Shown here: in pieces, positions 43,798 to 54,917 of the stretch | How the letters are laid out: every line of letters starts with the position of its first letter | Numbering within the stretch: position 1 is the stretch's first letter | From: Anodontia alba | Lineage: Eukaryota > Mollusca > Bivalvia > Lucinida > Lucinidae | Length of the DNA stretch: 64,000 nt | Direction: 5' to 3' | NCBI GenBank assembly: GCA_964016985.1 | Contig: OZ024821.1 | Location: forward strand, 125,824,075 to 125,888,074 | Notes under the pieces: generated by a model | What the model saw: the letters and a program-made list of their open reading frames with translations, nothing else | What the model was told of the DNA's origin: nothing | The model's database searches: none | Made by a program: the position numbers and the translations under genes

Positions 43798-44105
43798 CTT
43801 GTTTGTTTGTTTGTGTTGAGGTTTTAAGGCCCAGTCGATCCAATTGTCGAGCGCGGTCAGGTTTACCTAACCACATTTTTACTGGGCAGGCTTAGTACTC
43901 TAAGTGGTTAACCAGTATTGTGCACATTCCTTTGCCAGAATCTGACAACTGCCCTTCTTGAATCAGCAGAAGGGTGAGAATGATCGTAGAAAATATTTCA
44001 TGATCAAATGTTCAAGAAAGTATGTTGCAGACCCAGCAGTGGTTGAACCAGCAACCTCCTGATCACCAGTCGGAGGGGCATCCAACTGAGTCATCGAGAC
44101 CTGCT
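43798..44105 (-). mobile_element. tRNA-derived SINE family A copy 7, full length
   Basis: The clearest copy. The minus strand starts GCAGGTCTCGATGACTCAGT with A box TGACTCAGTTGG and B box GGTTCAACCAC, followed by the family body and a (CAAA)n tail (plus GTTTGTTTGTTTGTG). Confidence 0.85.
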
Positions 44106-44424
44106 TACGCTTCCTTGTTGTTTTGGATAAATAAGACCAATCAAAATGGTTTGAAAGTTAAATAGCTATCAAGCTGAATGCTGAACAGTGTTGCAAATTA
44201 CATTATTGTTCATTAGGGCTCAATTAAGCCAAGTCTGCTATTCTTATTTCTTGATTGTGTTCTTTGCTATCAAAGGATCCCTTTTCTAAGAATATATTAC
44301 AATGTAACTGCCAACAGAGCAAAAATTAAGTTACAATCAAAAATAATTATTTTGCAAAACATAGATTATACAAGGTCCATTATACCCTATACCCTAATTA
44401 GGGTTAATGTCCTTGAATTTTGTA

Positions 44425-44520
44425 CACCAGGGTTTCTGACAAAACGGCATATGCAAACAGTGCAGATCCAGATCAGTCTGATCAGGGTGTACTGTTTGCC
44501 ATCCACTAAGTATTTTAAGA
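44425..44520. repeat. GTGTAGACC-type palindrome
   Basis: GCAAACAGTGCAGATCCAGA and CAGTCTGATCAGGGTGTACTG with TTTGCC form a hairpin, again with CCATCCACTAAGTATTTTAAG downstream as in the other copies. Confidence 0.55.
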
Positions 44521-44884
44521 AACAAGTGCTTAATAGGCTAAATTTAGGTAAAAAAACATAGAATAACGTGTTCAAAATTTTAGAACATTTACCATAGCCT
44601 AAATAATATTTAGCTGCCTTGAGGTGTATGGATACTTCAGAAAAATTTTACCGTCATTTTGCAATGTAAAACAACTTTTTCAGACAGGAAGTTGCCTTGT
44701 TAGCGCTTAATTTTTTAAAATCTGGATGTTGATAAGCTTAAAACTAAGACTGCAAATCCTTTCCTTTTCGAGTAGCTTCCAATGAGAAGGGAGGCAAATA
44801 TTTCCTTGAGATTTATTTCCCTAAGAAATGTTTCCATTCTCCTTAACCTCTTACTGTGCTTTTCCTAAAATTTGAATGAGTCTA

Positions 44885-45040
44885 TAATTTTATAACTGTA
44901 TTAACCTTCACTATTTGAACAAAGAGGTCTATGCAAAGTGTAGACCCCGATCAGACACCAAAGAATGTGGTGTCTGATCAGGGTTTACACCATTTGCCTG
45001 TCATTCAGGACTCTTATAGACATGTCAGTAGGTAGGTGGT
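44885..45040. repeat. GTGTAGACC-type palindrome MITE fragment
   Basis: TGCAAAGTGTAGACCCCGAT...GTGTCTGATCAGGGTTTACACC with CAAAGAATG between the arms. It lies about 190 bp from the EXOC4 exon at 45228. Confidence 0.6.
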
Positions 45041-45227
45041 GGTGGTTGAGGGGGTGGGGGGAGGGTACAGATACTCTATCTTATTTAAAGCTATGTTTCA
45101 AAAGAGGTTCTTAATTCTGATTGCCTTTCATGAAGATAGTCTATGTAATAGTGGGTGTTAGTAACTGTGTCACCAGAAAACATTGTTACTTATATTCGAT
45201 CCAACTGATTTAAGTACTAGAATTTAC

Positions 45228-45309
45228 CTTAAAAATCGGCTGATATCTTCATCTTTGGCCCACATAGCACTGATCACCCTCTTCTCATCTGTATCATACT
45301 GTACAATAC
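45228..45309 (-). CDS. EXOC4: EXOC4 (Sec8) internal exon, second in window
   Basis: This 82-nt exon has an AAG acceptor at 45310-45312 and a GT donor at 45226-45227. It reads, after two bases that complete Gly, IVQYDTDEKRVISAMWAKDE and then DISRFL plus AG of a split Arg codon. Sec8 proteins carry a similar VISA.WAKD.DISR.LKSLP stretch, so the family assignment is strong. Two of the three frames contain stops and only the phase-matched frame is open, which independently supports the exon. The upstream intron is about 6.5 kb and holds a pogo-like MITE, pearl-like arrays and SINEs. The downstream intron is about 2.3 kb. Confidence 0.9.
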
Positions 45310-45465
45310 CTTAATAAATAAGAAATCCTAGGTTACAAACCAAAAATATCTAGTATTTTTATGAACCTTTGAAAACAAACTTTGACCTTTAGCAAGATGT
45401 TTTTTTATTTTTATGATAGATAGAAATACATGTCATATTTGTGGCTACTATTTGGTTAAAAAGTG

Positions 45466-45505
45466 ATGATGATGATGATGATGATGATAATAATGATGAT
45501 GATGA
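45466..45505. repeat. (GAT)n microsatellite
   Basis: GATGATGATGATGATGAT interrupted by ATAATAATGATG, followed by a SINE-family-C-like tail to about 45610. Confidence 0.9.
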
Positions 45506-45814
45506 TAATTCTGTGTTTTATGTCTTTTTCAACATTATTTAATTTATACGGAGACGATGGAAGGGTGACAATGAGAGGCATTGTGCAATGAAGCCCCAAA
45601 GTGACTGTTTCATATTCCTACACTTTTAAGTAAATTTTGAATGACTACTTCCCTCCAAGATGCTAGTGTCAACGTTAAAATCATTATAATATCTGGTAAA
45701 AAAACAAATATCACAAACCTGTCCAATTCCACAATTCTGATCTGTAGCATCCAAAATACAGCAGCTTAAGTGTCTGTGCTGCAGTCTATGCATCCTCTTT
45801 TACCAGTGTGATTT

Positions 45815-46034
45815 TACTGTATCTACTATATGTATCCCAACAGACAGGCCTGAGCAAAGACTGTAGAGTCAGATGAGATGACACAGAATACAGCATCTGA
45901 TCAGTGTCTATACCATTTGCCACTCATCCAGCAATTTTTAGACACAACATCGGGTAGTAAATTGTTCTTGTTCAAATTTTAGAACAAGTATGGTAATGGG
46001 TTAAGGTGTCCCAATATTAAGGGTTATAACAGTA
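45815..46034. mobile_element. Complete ~220-bp MITE of the GTGTAGACC family
   Basis: Terminal inverted repeats: TACTGTATCTACTATATGTA at the left and the complement of AAGGGTTATAACAGTA at the right, with ATCCCAACAG / TGTCCCAATATT next to them. The interior is an imperfect palindrome (CAAAGACTGTAGAGTCAGATG ... CATCTGATCAGTGTCTATACC). At least nine related pieces occur in the window. Confidence 0.6.
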
Positions 46035-46509
46035 CACTAAGATACTTTTTAAAACCTTGTCATGCTGAATAAATCATGCCACATCCACTTCTAAATGTCA
46101 TGCAATCAGATGCCTTGATCGAGATTGTTGACATAAATTCATAAACTAAATGAAAAACAAAGTGCAGATCCAAATCAGTTCAGAAGCCAACTGATCTGGA
46201 GCTACACTGTTTGCAAAGGCAGAGTATATCCGGGTTCAGCAGGACAAGGGTTAACTTAATTATTGTGACTGCTCTTATTTCTCAGGGAAACCATTCATTG
46301 GGTATCTGAAAAAATTGTCTAGTCTCACTTCTTTTCTGATGACACAACATGGGCCAAATATTTAGGATAAATTAAAAACATGAAGAAACTTTTTTTAACT
46401 AAACAATTGTTGACTTTTCTTATTTCTCAAGGAAACCCTTCATTTGGGAATCTCAAAACATTTTTATCTCACTTTTCTCTCATAACACAACAAAAGCTTT
46501 TATTTATTT

Positions 46510-46752
46510 ATTTTTTTTTATTTTTTTTTTTTCTTGGGTTTTATGGCCCTTTCAAGAATATTCACTTATATCAAGCCGCTCATTCATCAAAGGTGGGTGA
46601 AAACCGGAGAACCCGGGGGAAAAACCACCTGACCATCCATAAGCAGAACTTGGCTTTCCCACATGTGATCCGAGGGAGGCTCGAACCACAGTGGTGAGAA
46701 ACCTAATGGATTAAGAGTCAGCCCTCTTATCCACTAGGCTACCAGGGCCCAC
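46510..46752 (-). mobile_element. tRNA-derived SINE, family D, with A-tail
   Basis: Minus strand: GGGCCCTGGTAGCCTAGTGG (A box) ... GTGGTTCGAGCCTCCC (B box) at the right end, then a body, then an A-run (plus-strand T-run at 46510-46533). The tRNA-like part is unusually well preserved. Confidence 0.8.
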
Positions 46753-46769
46753 ACAAAAGCTTTTATAAA

Positions 46770-46803
46770 AAGAATATATATATATATGTATATATATATA
46801 AAG
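46770..46803. repeat. (AT)n microsatellite
   Basis: ATATATATATATGTATATAT. Low-complexity tract. Confidence 0.85.
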
Positions 46804-46919
46804 TTGGAAGAAGGAGCATAATATCTAACAAAAAAATCATTTTGGTAGCAGTGGATCCAGAAAGGATGCTGAAATGATAGAGGTTAAACTACATATTGAG
46901 AGTTTATCATTAACAGTCC

Positions 46920-47925
46920 AAATGATTTGTTCACCTGAGGCCTTTCTGCTTTTGCCTTCTTCAGAGGTTTTCTATTTTATATTTACATAAAGATATAATT
47001 CTTTCACAAGATATTGAGCGGAAACCAATTTTGGGCATAAATCAAGGGCCCTTAACTCTGCTGAAATTAATCTGAGATTTATATGCACATCTTCAGACCA
47101 TGACCTAATCATCTGTGAAGTTTAAAACTATTGGCCTCAAACTGCAGGAGGAGTTGCGCTCACGAAACACACACTAACTATAAGGGTTTTAGGTAAAAAC
47201 TGACTAAGTTAACAAAGCGGAAAAAGTTGAAAAAAAAAATCTGAGATTTATACGCAAACAATATGCAAATCTTCAGACCCTGACCTAATCATCTGTGAAG
47301 TTTCAAAACTATTGGCCTAAAACTGCAGGAGGAGTTGCACTCACGAGACATCCACTGACTATAAGGGTTTTAGGTAAAAACTGACTAAGTTAACAAAGCG
47401 GAAAAACTTCATCTGTGAAGTTTCAAAATGATTGGCCAAAAACTGTAGGAGGCGCTCACAAGACACCCACTGACTATAAGGGTTTCAGGTAAAAACTGAC
47501 TAAGTTAAGAAAGCGGAAAAACTTGAAAAAAAAATCTGAGAATTATGAGCAAACAATATGCACATCTACACATGATGGCCAAAACATCTGTGAAGTTTCA
47601 AAATGATTGGCCAAAAACTGTAGGAGGAGTTGCCCTACGAGACACCCACTGACTATAAGGGTTTTAGGTAAAAACTAAGTTAACAAAGCGGAAAAAGTTG
47701 AAAAAAAAAAAAAAATCTTGAGAATTATGAGCAAACAATATGCACATCTACATGCCATGGCCAAAACATCTGTGAAGTTTCAAAATGATTGGCCAAAAAC
47801 TGTAGGAGGAGTTGCGCTCACAAGTCGATTGTTGAGGAACGGACAAATGGACAAATGGGCGGGTCACGGCATGCCTATATCCCACCTGTGTGCTAACACA
47901 GGTGCGATAAAAAGGAAATGAAAAA
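46920..47925 (+). mobile_element. Pearl-like element, ~180-bp core, about five copies
   Basis: Core markers ATCTGTGAAGTTTCAAAATG, AAACTGTAGGAGGAGTTGC and ACTATAAGGGTTTTAGGT. A short GGACAAATGGACAAATGGGC tract and the hairpin tail CACCTGTGTGCTAACACAGGTG follow. The start TTTGTTCACCTGAGGCC fits the shared start. Confidence 0.75.
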
Positions 47926-48199
47926 AAGCAAAATTTACAAGCAAAAGTTATAAAAGTAAAAGTAAAATGCTGCAGGCTAGATAACATGGGCCTGGAAAGG
48001 GCATAATCTGTTATCCAACTACAATGTATTACAACTTGTATAACGTTTGCTTGTAAATTTTACATTTTTCATTTCCTTTTTTATATAATCTCTATGTAAA
48101 TAGAAAATATAAAAATTTTGAAGAATGGGAAAGCTGAAAGGCCTTAGGTAAACAAATCATTTGCCGGTTAATGATTAACTCTCAATTTATATATAAATT

Positions 48200-49600
48200 A
48201 AGGTGAATGGATACATTTTTGGGGAAGTAACTCTGTCAAACTGTTCTTTTCCTCCCATTCTAAACAAGAGAATCGGTGAAACTGAAGCAAGCTCCCTGAA
48301 GATGTGCAGTAGTGGGAGGGTTATGTTAGTGAAAGAGTAAAATACTTTAAGAGATATGCTATGGATAAGCTTATTATTGCAAAAATTAAGGCATGAAGTA
48401 ACTCAGTAATTACTTGCTTTGCACTCTGCACTATCCCTGATGGCCCTCTTTCAATGTATCAAGTTTCATTTGATTCTCTTTTATACTTTCAGAGATATGC
48501 ACCTGACAAATTTAATATTGTAAAAATAATGAAGGGAAATAACTACATGAATACTGATGATAGGGTTATGGTTCTTGCATTTTGCATTTCCCCACATAGC
48601 CCTCTATCACTCTATCAAGTTTCATTTATTTACCTTCAATACTTTTAGAGATATGCTCCGGACAAGCTTACAATTGCAAAATTTAGGAAGGGAAATAACT
48701 ATGTAATTACTTGTGATAGAGTTATGGTTCTTGCGTTGTGCACTTCCTCTGATGGCCATCTATCAATGTATCAAGTTTCATTTAATTCCCTTCTATACTT
48801 TCAGAGATATGCTCCAGACAAGCTTCTTATTGCAAAAATTAAGAAGAAAGTAACTCCGTAAATACTGGTGAAAGGGTTATGGTTGTTCCATTCTGATTTT
48901 CCCCAACGGCCCTCTATCAGTGTATCAAGTTTCATTTATTTATCTTCAATACTATAAGAGATATGCTATGGACAAGCTTACTATTGTAAAAATTAGAAAG
49001 GAAATCACTCTGTAGTAACCTGTGACAGAGTTATGGTTCTTGCACTCTGCACTAGCCATCTGTCAGTGTACAAAGTTTCATTTAATTCCCTTCTATACCC
49101 TCAGAGATATGCTCCGGACAAGCCTTTTATTGCAAAAATTAAGAAGTAACACCATAAATAGTGGTGACAGGGTTATGGTTCTTGCATTCTGCGATTCCCC
49201 TTATAGCCCTCTATCAGTATATCAAGTTTCATTTATTTATCTTCAATACTTTCAGAGATATGACAAGCTTACTATTGCAAAAATTAGGAAGGGAAATAAC
49301 TCTGTAATTACTTGTGATAGAGTAATGCACTGTGCACTTTCTCTAATGGCTGTCTATCAATTATGTATCAAGTTTCATTTAATTCCCTTCTATACTTTCA
49401 GAAATATGCTCCGGACAAGCTTTTTATTGCAAAATTAAGAAGGGAAGTAACTCGGTAAATAATGGTGACAGGATTATGGTTCTTACATTCTGCAATTCCC
49501 CTCATGGCCCTCTATCAGTGTATCAAGTTTCATTAAATTACCTTCAATACTTTTAGAGCTATGGTCCGGACAAAAGTGTCAAAGACGTTCTCACAGTTGT
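48200..49600 (+). mobile_element. Pearl-like array, ~150-bp core, about eight copies
   Basis: Core markers: GGGTTATGGTTCTTGCATTC, TATCAAGTTTCATTTA and AGAGATATGCTCCGGACAAG, with spacing near 150 bp. No clear microsatellite or tail; the array ends shortly before the MITE at 49639. Confidence 0.75.
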
Positions 49601-49638
49601 GACATGAAGTGTCTAGTCATCAGCATAATAGACACATA

Positions 49639-50846
49639 CAGTGGAACCTCCACTAACGGCCACCTCCGATGAGCGGTCACCTCCCATTAACGGCCATTTT
49701 CATTCCCCCCGATGTGTTTTCCTATATATATTTTACCTCTGATAAACGGTCACCTCCCTCCTCCGGTCAGCGGCCATAATAATTTATGATTTAGGGCCAA
49801 AATCCCTCCGTTAAACGGTCAAATTGACAGCGAGTCGGAAAACCGGCGGCACAGAAATCGAAAGTAGGAATACATAAATTCATGGAAATCACATTCCGCA
49901 TAAAAAACAAAAAGAGAGAGAGAAATACATTTTTAATTATCGACAAGAAATACGATAATAAGTTAATTATTTTGATGTGTACCTTTAAAAAAGAAAAGAA
50001 AATGTAATAAGAAAAATAATTTGTTCGTTGCACAGTTTTAATTTCTTTTTTTCAAGCACCATGCGACATTGACCTTCAAAGGTCAGCTCGTGACCAACCG
50101 GAACCGCATGGCTTGTGTTTATCGAACAATTTATTAAGACCGACTAATTGATTAAAGGACTGTTGATGACTGACCGTTGATGTTTACGCCTACAGGTAAT
50201 TGCGACGGTCAAATCGCAGAATGCTCAAAATGATTACTGACACGTGTGTTTTTCCGGTAAATAAACAACTCTACTTTCAGTTTCACTAATCCTTTTCGGT
50301 TGACTCCCTCGTAAACATGTCTTCAAAAACCCCTAAAGTGCTGATTCTAGATGAAGGTATTAAAGAAATTAAGCTCAAAAGCTCCAGAATAGTCACGGAA
50401 GAGTTTAGTGTGGGTCCTACATAATTCCAAGAAACGCTGAAATATTACAAACAGTGAAGACCCAGATCAGACGCTGCGTTCAGTGGATCTACACTGTTTG
50501 CAATGACATATCTATCCCAATACTTAGTGTTATTATGGTATAGTAATTAGCATTGCTGCTGAATACTTCTTGAGCAAACTGATTTTATCCTAAAAATTGA
50601 TCAGAATAAACAATATATAATTGTTATTTTGGGCAGTTAGGCATGTTACAGACAATAAATAAATATAGATACCATTATGCTAAAAGAAGTATCATAATCA
50701 TAGTGTGAATTTCACTAACAGCCCACCATTTCGGTTATATTGTCGCAACATTGCTGGTGAATGAGTACCTCCGCTAAGCAGCCACCTCCCTTAAGCAGCC
50801 AAAATTCGCCATTCCCCTGGGTGGCTGCTTAACAGAGGTTCCACTG
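49639..50846. mobile_element. Non-autonomous pogo-like element, TA-flanked, 1208 bp
   Basis: The ends are CAGTGGAACCTC and GAGGTTCCACTG, perfect 12-bp inverted repeats, each flanked by TA (49637-49638 and 50847-50848). Subterminal repeats ACGGCCACCTCC / AGCGGTCACCTCC near the left are echoed by GCAGCCACCTCCC near the right. No transposase is encoded. A GTGTAGACC-type palindrome is nested near 50440-50540. TA duplication and the CAGTGGAACC end fit the pogo/Tigger group by general knowledge. Confidence 0.85.
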
Positions 50847-50997
50847 TAGGTGGCAAAATTCTCTTAAAAGGTTACCCACATAAGAGGCAATTTTAGACAC
50901 TTAAATGTCAATTATACAGAATAAATCACATTTGAACTCACAACTGACTACTTAAGTGGCAAAATTTCCAAATTTCTAGCCCCTTATTGTCTCTCCT

Positions 50998-51265
50998 GTG
51001 GGTACATTCTCACGGACTTCCGGATGGACGGACGAACTTACAGGACGGATGTTGTGAGGTTATCCCTTTGATCTTTCTTTGCTCTTTTTTACCCCACAAC
51101 ACTAATTTTTTTAACCCCACAAAGCAAATTTAACCCCACAATGACTGAATAAACAGACATCAACAGAAATACTAACCTCGGAATGTACCTGGCCACGGAC
51201 AGACGGAAGGTCGGATGGATGGACAAAGTAGCAACTATATGCTCCCCCTTCAGGGAGCATAAAAA
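50998..51265 (+). mobile_element. Two pearl-like tails without cores
   Basis: ACGGACTTCCGGATGGACGG with GGTTATCCCTTTGATCTTTC and ACCCCACAACACTAA repeats the tail of 2401-2850. Right after it, GGACAGACGGAAGGTCGGATGGATGGAC with hairpin GCTCCCCCTTCAGGGAGC is a second tail. Neither has a core copy. Confidence 0.6.
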
Positions 51266-51483
51266 GAAGCCTTCCCTAAAGGAAAGAATTTGCTCCCTTA
51301 TTTTTGGAGCAGACCCCTTTCGGAAGGAGAGGAAATTCTTCTCTTTAGAGTTGATCCCTTTTCTGACAAGTATTATTGTGCAGGAAAGCTAATAAGAAGT
51401 CACAAAGGATGTCTCCCTATTATGAAATGGTGGAAAATCTACTAGGAGTATCCAAGTCCCTTAATTCATAAAACTATTGTATT

Positions 51484-51785
51484 TTGTTTGTGTTGCATTT
51501 TACAGCCCAGGCAACCCAATGGGGTCATGTTGAATGTGGTCAGTTTACTTAACCACACTTTTACTGAACAGCCTTTGTCCTCTAAGCGTTTAACCAGTAT
51601 TGTGCACATTCTTTCACCAAAAACTGACAACTACCCTTCTTGAATTAGCGGAAGGGAGAGAATGACCTTAGAAAATATTTCATGATCGAATCTCCAAGAA
51701 AGAATGTTGCTGACCCGGCAGGGACTGTGTACGCAACCTCCTGATCACAAGTAGGATGTGCATCCAACTGAGCCACAGAGGCATG
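51484..51785 (-). mobile_element. tRNA-derived SINE family A copy 8
   Basis: Plus-strand TTTGTTTGTGTTGCATTTTAC to GATGTGCATCCAACTGAGCC; minus-strand A box TGGCTCAGTTGG. Its head ends about 35 bp from the donor of the EXOC4 exon at 51820. Confidence 0.8.
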
Positions 51786-51819
51786 CTAAACTATTGTATT
51801 CATCAGTAGCTTTGTATAC

Positions 51820-51958
51820 CTCTGTAAGCAGAATGGCAAGTGTCCCGGTAGCCTCTCAGGATGCTACAAATCATGTTCAGGAACTGGTCAGCATAGTCTG
51901 GTAGCTCATTCATCAGTTCGTGTAACTCTAATACACACTTATCCACTGTTACTGTGCT
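51820..51958 (-). CDS. EXOC4: EXOC4 (Sec8) internal exon, first of nine in the window
   Basis: This is an exon of exocyst subunit Sec8, part of the octameric complex that tethers secretory vesicles to the plasma membrane. On the minus strand a CAG acceptor (51959-51961) precedes 139 nt, which end at a GT donor (51818-51819). The translation starts STVTVDKC, contains QFLNMICSILRGYRDTC, and ends HSAYR plus one base of a split Gly codon. It resembles the vertebrate EXOC4 segment around QFLQMVCSIL...YREVCHAAYRG as I remember it. The exon starts in phase 0, and its last base joins the GT of the next exon to make GGT. A degenerate copy lies immediately upstream in gene order (52002-52130). The identity rests on the whole exon chain, not on this exon alone. 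Confidence 0.9.
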
Positions 51959-52001
51959 CTGAAATGGAAGGATTATAATTTAACAATTTTGCAGTAAAAT
52001 G

Positions 52002-52130
52002 TTCTCAGGATGCTACAAATCATATTTAGGAACTGTCAGCCTAGTCTGCTAGCATGGTCATCAGTTCGTGTAAGTCTAATACACACTTATCCTATGTCAC
52101 TGAGCTCTGAAATGAAAAGATTATAATTTG
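52002..52130 (-). pseudogene. Degenerate tandem copy of an EXOC4 exon and its acceptor
   Basis: This stretch is a diverged duplicate of the acceptor-proximal part of the exon at 51820-51958. Shared blocks include TCAGGATGCTACAAATCAT, CATCAGTTCGTGTAA and CTAATACACACTTATC, and the similarity runs on into the upstream intron (ATTATAATTT). The exon-like part (52002-52106) keeps an AG acceptor but lacks the distal end and GT donor of the original. In the phase-0 frame it meets TAG after four codons. It therefore looks like a dead tandem exon duplication and not an alternative exon. Confidence 0.8.
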
Positions 52131-52368
52131 GAGATTTGTAAAGTATAAAACAGAATCTAAATATGCAGATTTCTTTAAGTCATGCATTTGAGAAATCTAA
52201 GAATATGGATTTCTTAGCCAATGTTATACAAATACACAACAACCTCTTTATTATACTATTACTGGGATCCAAAGCACAAGCTGTATAAGCTAAACATCTG
52301 TGTTATAGCCAAACAAAACTGTATAGCTTTTGCTGCATCTCAATGATGTCATGGCATCATAAACATAT

Positions 52369-53194
52369 ACCGTAATATATGTAAGTATTGGGACACTCAA
52401 GGTATTGGGACACCTTCCAAATTCGTAAAAATAATTATTTTTTCAAGACCAAAGAATTGGGACATATAAAAAATCGCCAAAATTTTCAATAATTTTTTGT
52501 ACCATATGTATTGGGACAGTGATTTTGGAACTAAAAATCTTATTTAAAACAGCAATAAATGGCCTAAATGGGTGCATGTTTTGTTTGTTTACAAACAACT
52601 TCATATTTCTTTGTATTCGTATAAATGAGGTAATTAATGTTCTGAATTAATTAACGGTCCTGTGGTCGTTGTCAGGAAGAAAAGAGAACATAAATAAAAC
52701 CTGCATTTGTGACTGTTTAAACTGTCCTATTTCAGAAACTTAGAAAGGCAGATTCGCACATAGGAAGCGCCGGCCATTTTAATTGTCCGTCACGGGCTTG
52801 TCGCAAGATATGCAAATTCCAGAGCTTGTTCAATTCACTACGCCAGCAACCCGTAAATGCAAACAAAAATAAAAACTTTCTGTTTGCAATACCAGGTACA
52901 GACATTGGTCAGATTGCTTATCAGCTATCTAGATTTTTGTTTGCATGTGGAGTTATAAAAAAGAAATAATAAATACCCCTATTTACTCTGAGTTGGGACA
53001 GCTTAAACCCTACATACAAGTGATCACATTCATAAAATGTGTGTAAGTCCATTTCACAATCTTTTGATGTGTCTAAAATGTTGCTGGATGAGTGAAAACA
53101 GTGTAGACCCTGATCAGATGCGGCATCTGATCTGGGTCTACACTGTTTGCCGGAGCCTGTCTGTCCCAATATTTAGGGTTTTTGCAGTACCATA
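52369..53194. mobile_element. Inverted-repeat DNA element of the TATTGGGACA family
   Basis: The left end TACCGTAATATATG..AAGTATTGGGACA is matched at the right by the complement of TGTCCCAATATTTAGG..TTGCAGTA (about 20 of 28 positions). The interior has more ATTGGGACA copies near the left and the GTGTAGACC palindrome (53090-53160) near the right. It is about 0.8 kb without a transposase, probably a longer relative of the 220-bp MITEs. Confidence 0.5.
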
Positions 53195-53449
53195 TTGCTT
53201 GTATGAATCCCGTAAGAGTATCGCAGGCCCAAATTTCCAGTATGCCCACACAGGGCTAGACAATTTACTGAGATGATTCAGTGATTGCCTTTTTTGTTTG
53301 TTTTCTATTGCTTTTGCGAAAACCTTGGAATCCATATTGGCTTGCAGCCTTACAGCAAGAAATTTTGTATGCATTGTTCACAGATGTGATTTAGGCTGCA
53401 CGTTTGCGCACCCGATTTGGCTCAGTGTCGTTAGCTTAGTCATGAGGTC

Positions 53450-53565
53450 TTTGAAACTTTAATGAAAACTTTAACATTTGTGGATGCCGACGCCAACGCC
53501 AACGCCTACGCCGATGCCGAGGGTAGTACAATAGCTCTCTGTGAACGTTGTTCAAGTGAGCTGAT
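53450..53565 (+). mobile_element. Pearl-like tail with (GCCGAC)-type microsatellite
   Basis: GCCGACGCCAACGCCAACGC followed by GTACAATAGCTCTCTGTGAAC and GAGCTGATA, a hexanucleotide variant of the tail architecture. Confidence 0.5.
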
Positions 53566-53929
53566 AACTGAGCGAAGCGTGGAGGGAGGAGGGAATTTCT
53601 TATCCATAGATTAAGTATTACTTGTTAAAATATGTTTTACTATAAAAACTTCATTTAAACTGCATAATATATTAACCCAAGGATAATGTGCTAGAAATTA
53701 TAAATCAGGAGGGAGGAGCTCCCCTAATAATATACAGATGCCCTTAACTTCTGGATTAATATCCAGGAAACTTTGTGGAATCAGATACATTCTGTGATAT
53801 ATAATCTTAAGAATGATCTAGATACACAATAACATATATAAGATATTAATTACCTTAACATATGTATAGCTGACTTTGGAAGCTGCCAGTCTCCTTAAGC
53901 ACCCAAGACTTGACTTTCCTGCACCCGCC

Positions 53930-54905
53930 TCCCCCTCCCCCCCCCCCCCCCCCCAACACCCCCTCCCTCCTCCCTTTTTTAGCAACAACTATTGGGCCCA
54001 AACTATGTAAATTTGCAACTTACTGACACATATCTCTCAAGTACAATTTTGAAAAAGTAGAAGACTGATTCCAAACTGCTGCTTTGAGGATGTCATTCAG
54101 CAGAACCTTATCAAAGAATGCCCAGGAAGAAGATAGCACTTAACTTCATGAGCCTTAATTTTTAGGAAAGAAATGTATCTTCGGGTGAGTTTTCTATAGG
54201 CAAGCTTAATTGTATAAGCTACCCATCTCAAGACTGAAGTCTTAGAGATGTCATGATTGCCCTTAATTGGTAAAAATAATCTAGTTCTATTCTGAGGATA
54301 AGAACTAGTCATCTTAAGGTAAAACTTTAAAGCTCCAATTTGGCATAAAAGTCTATCTAAATGTTCCCTCTTACATATCCAAGCTAAGTTTGGGATGACT
54401 ATAAGATCTGGGCAAATGGATGGACGCTGATTCTTTGCCAACCCCACCCCCACCCCCCACCCCTGCCCCGCCTCCCCCGCACCCCCTCCAGTTTGTACTG
54501 AACCATCTGAGTTATTGAGCCTTAAATGATTTCAGTCCATCCAGTTTGTACTGAACCATCTGAGTTATTGAGCCTTAAATGATTTCAGTCCATTGCCAAA
54601 GCATGAATTTTGCTGCATCTCTTAGCTGTGGCAAGAGCTAATAGAAAGACTGTTTTAATCATAATGTGAAGTTTAGAAGAGGTTCATATGGGGCTTTTTA
54701 TAGACAAACCCAAGATAAATCCCATTTTGGGGTAATCTTTGTACTGGACATTGCAATTCAACAGATCTAATCAACTCTAACAAAATTGGATTAGACTCGA
54801 TTCTATTATCAGTCTTAATTTAAGGGTATTTGAAATCATGGATCTATAGCCCTTGATGGTACTGATTTGACATTTTTTCTCAGAAAAAAAGGTATGTAAG
54901 GAAGT
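53930..54905 (-). pseudogene. DIRS copy 2 tyrosine recombinase, decayed
   Basis: Minus strand: KRCSKIHA near 54605 (first catalytic Arg region), then ICPDLIVIPNLAW and IKLAYRKLTRRYISFLKIKA. HEVK follows, where HxxR is expected but a frameshift removes the Arg. After the shift SSSWAFFDKVLLNDILKAAV and KLYLRDMCQ (putative Tyr nucleophile) are followed by a premature TAA. A poly-C tract (53934-53953) and a second C-rich block (54440-54490) are expansions absent from copy 1. A 54-bp segment is duplicated in tandem at 54485-54592. Confidence 0.75.
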
Positions 54906-54917
54906 TGGCTATGACAG

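Noticed and set aside
42180..46752. tRNA-like heads considered as tRNA genes
   Set aside because: They are fused to SINE bodies, the cloverleaf stems are broken, and related copies end in A-runs or (CAAA)n tails.
53037..53374. Overlapping ORFs on both strands
   Set aside because: They are explained by the palindrome of the MITE family near 53090-53160.
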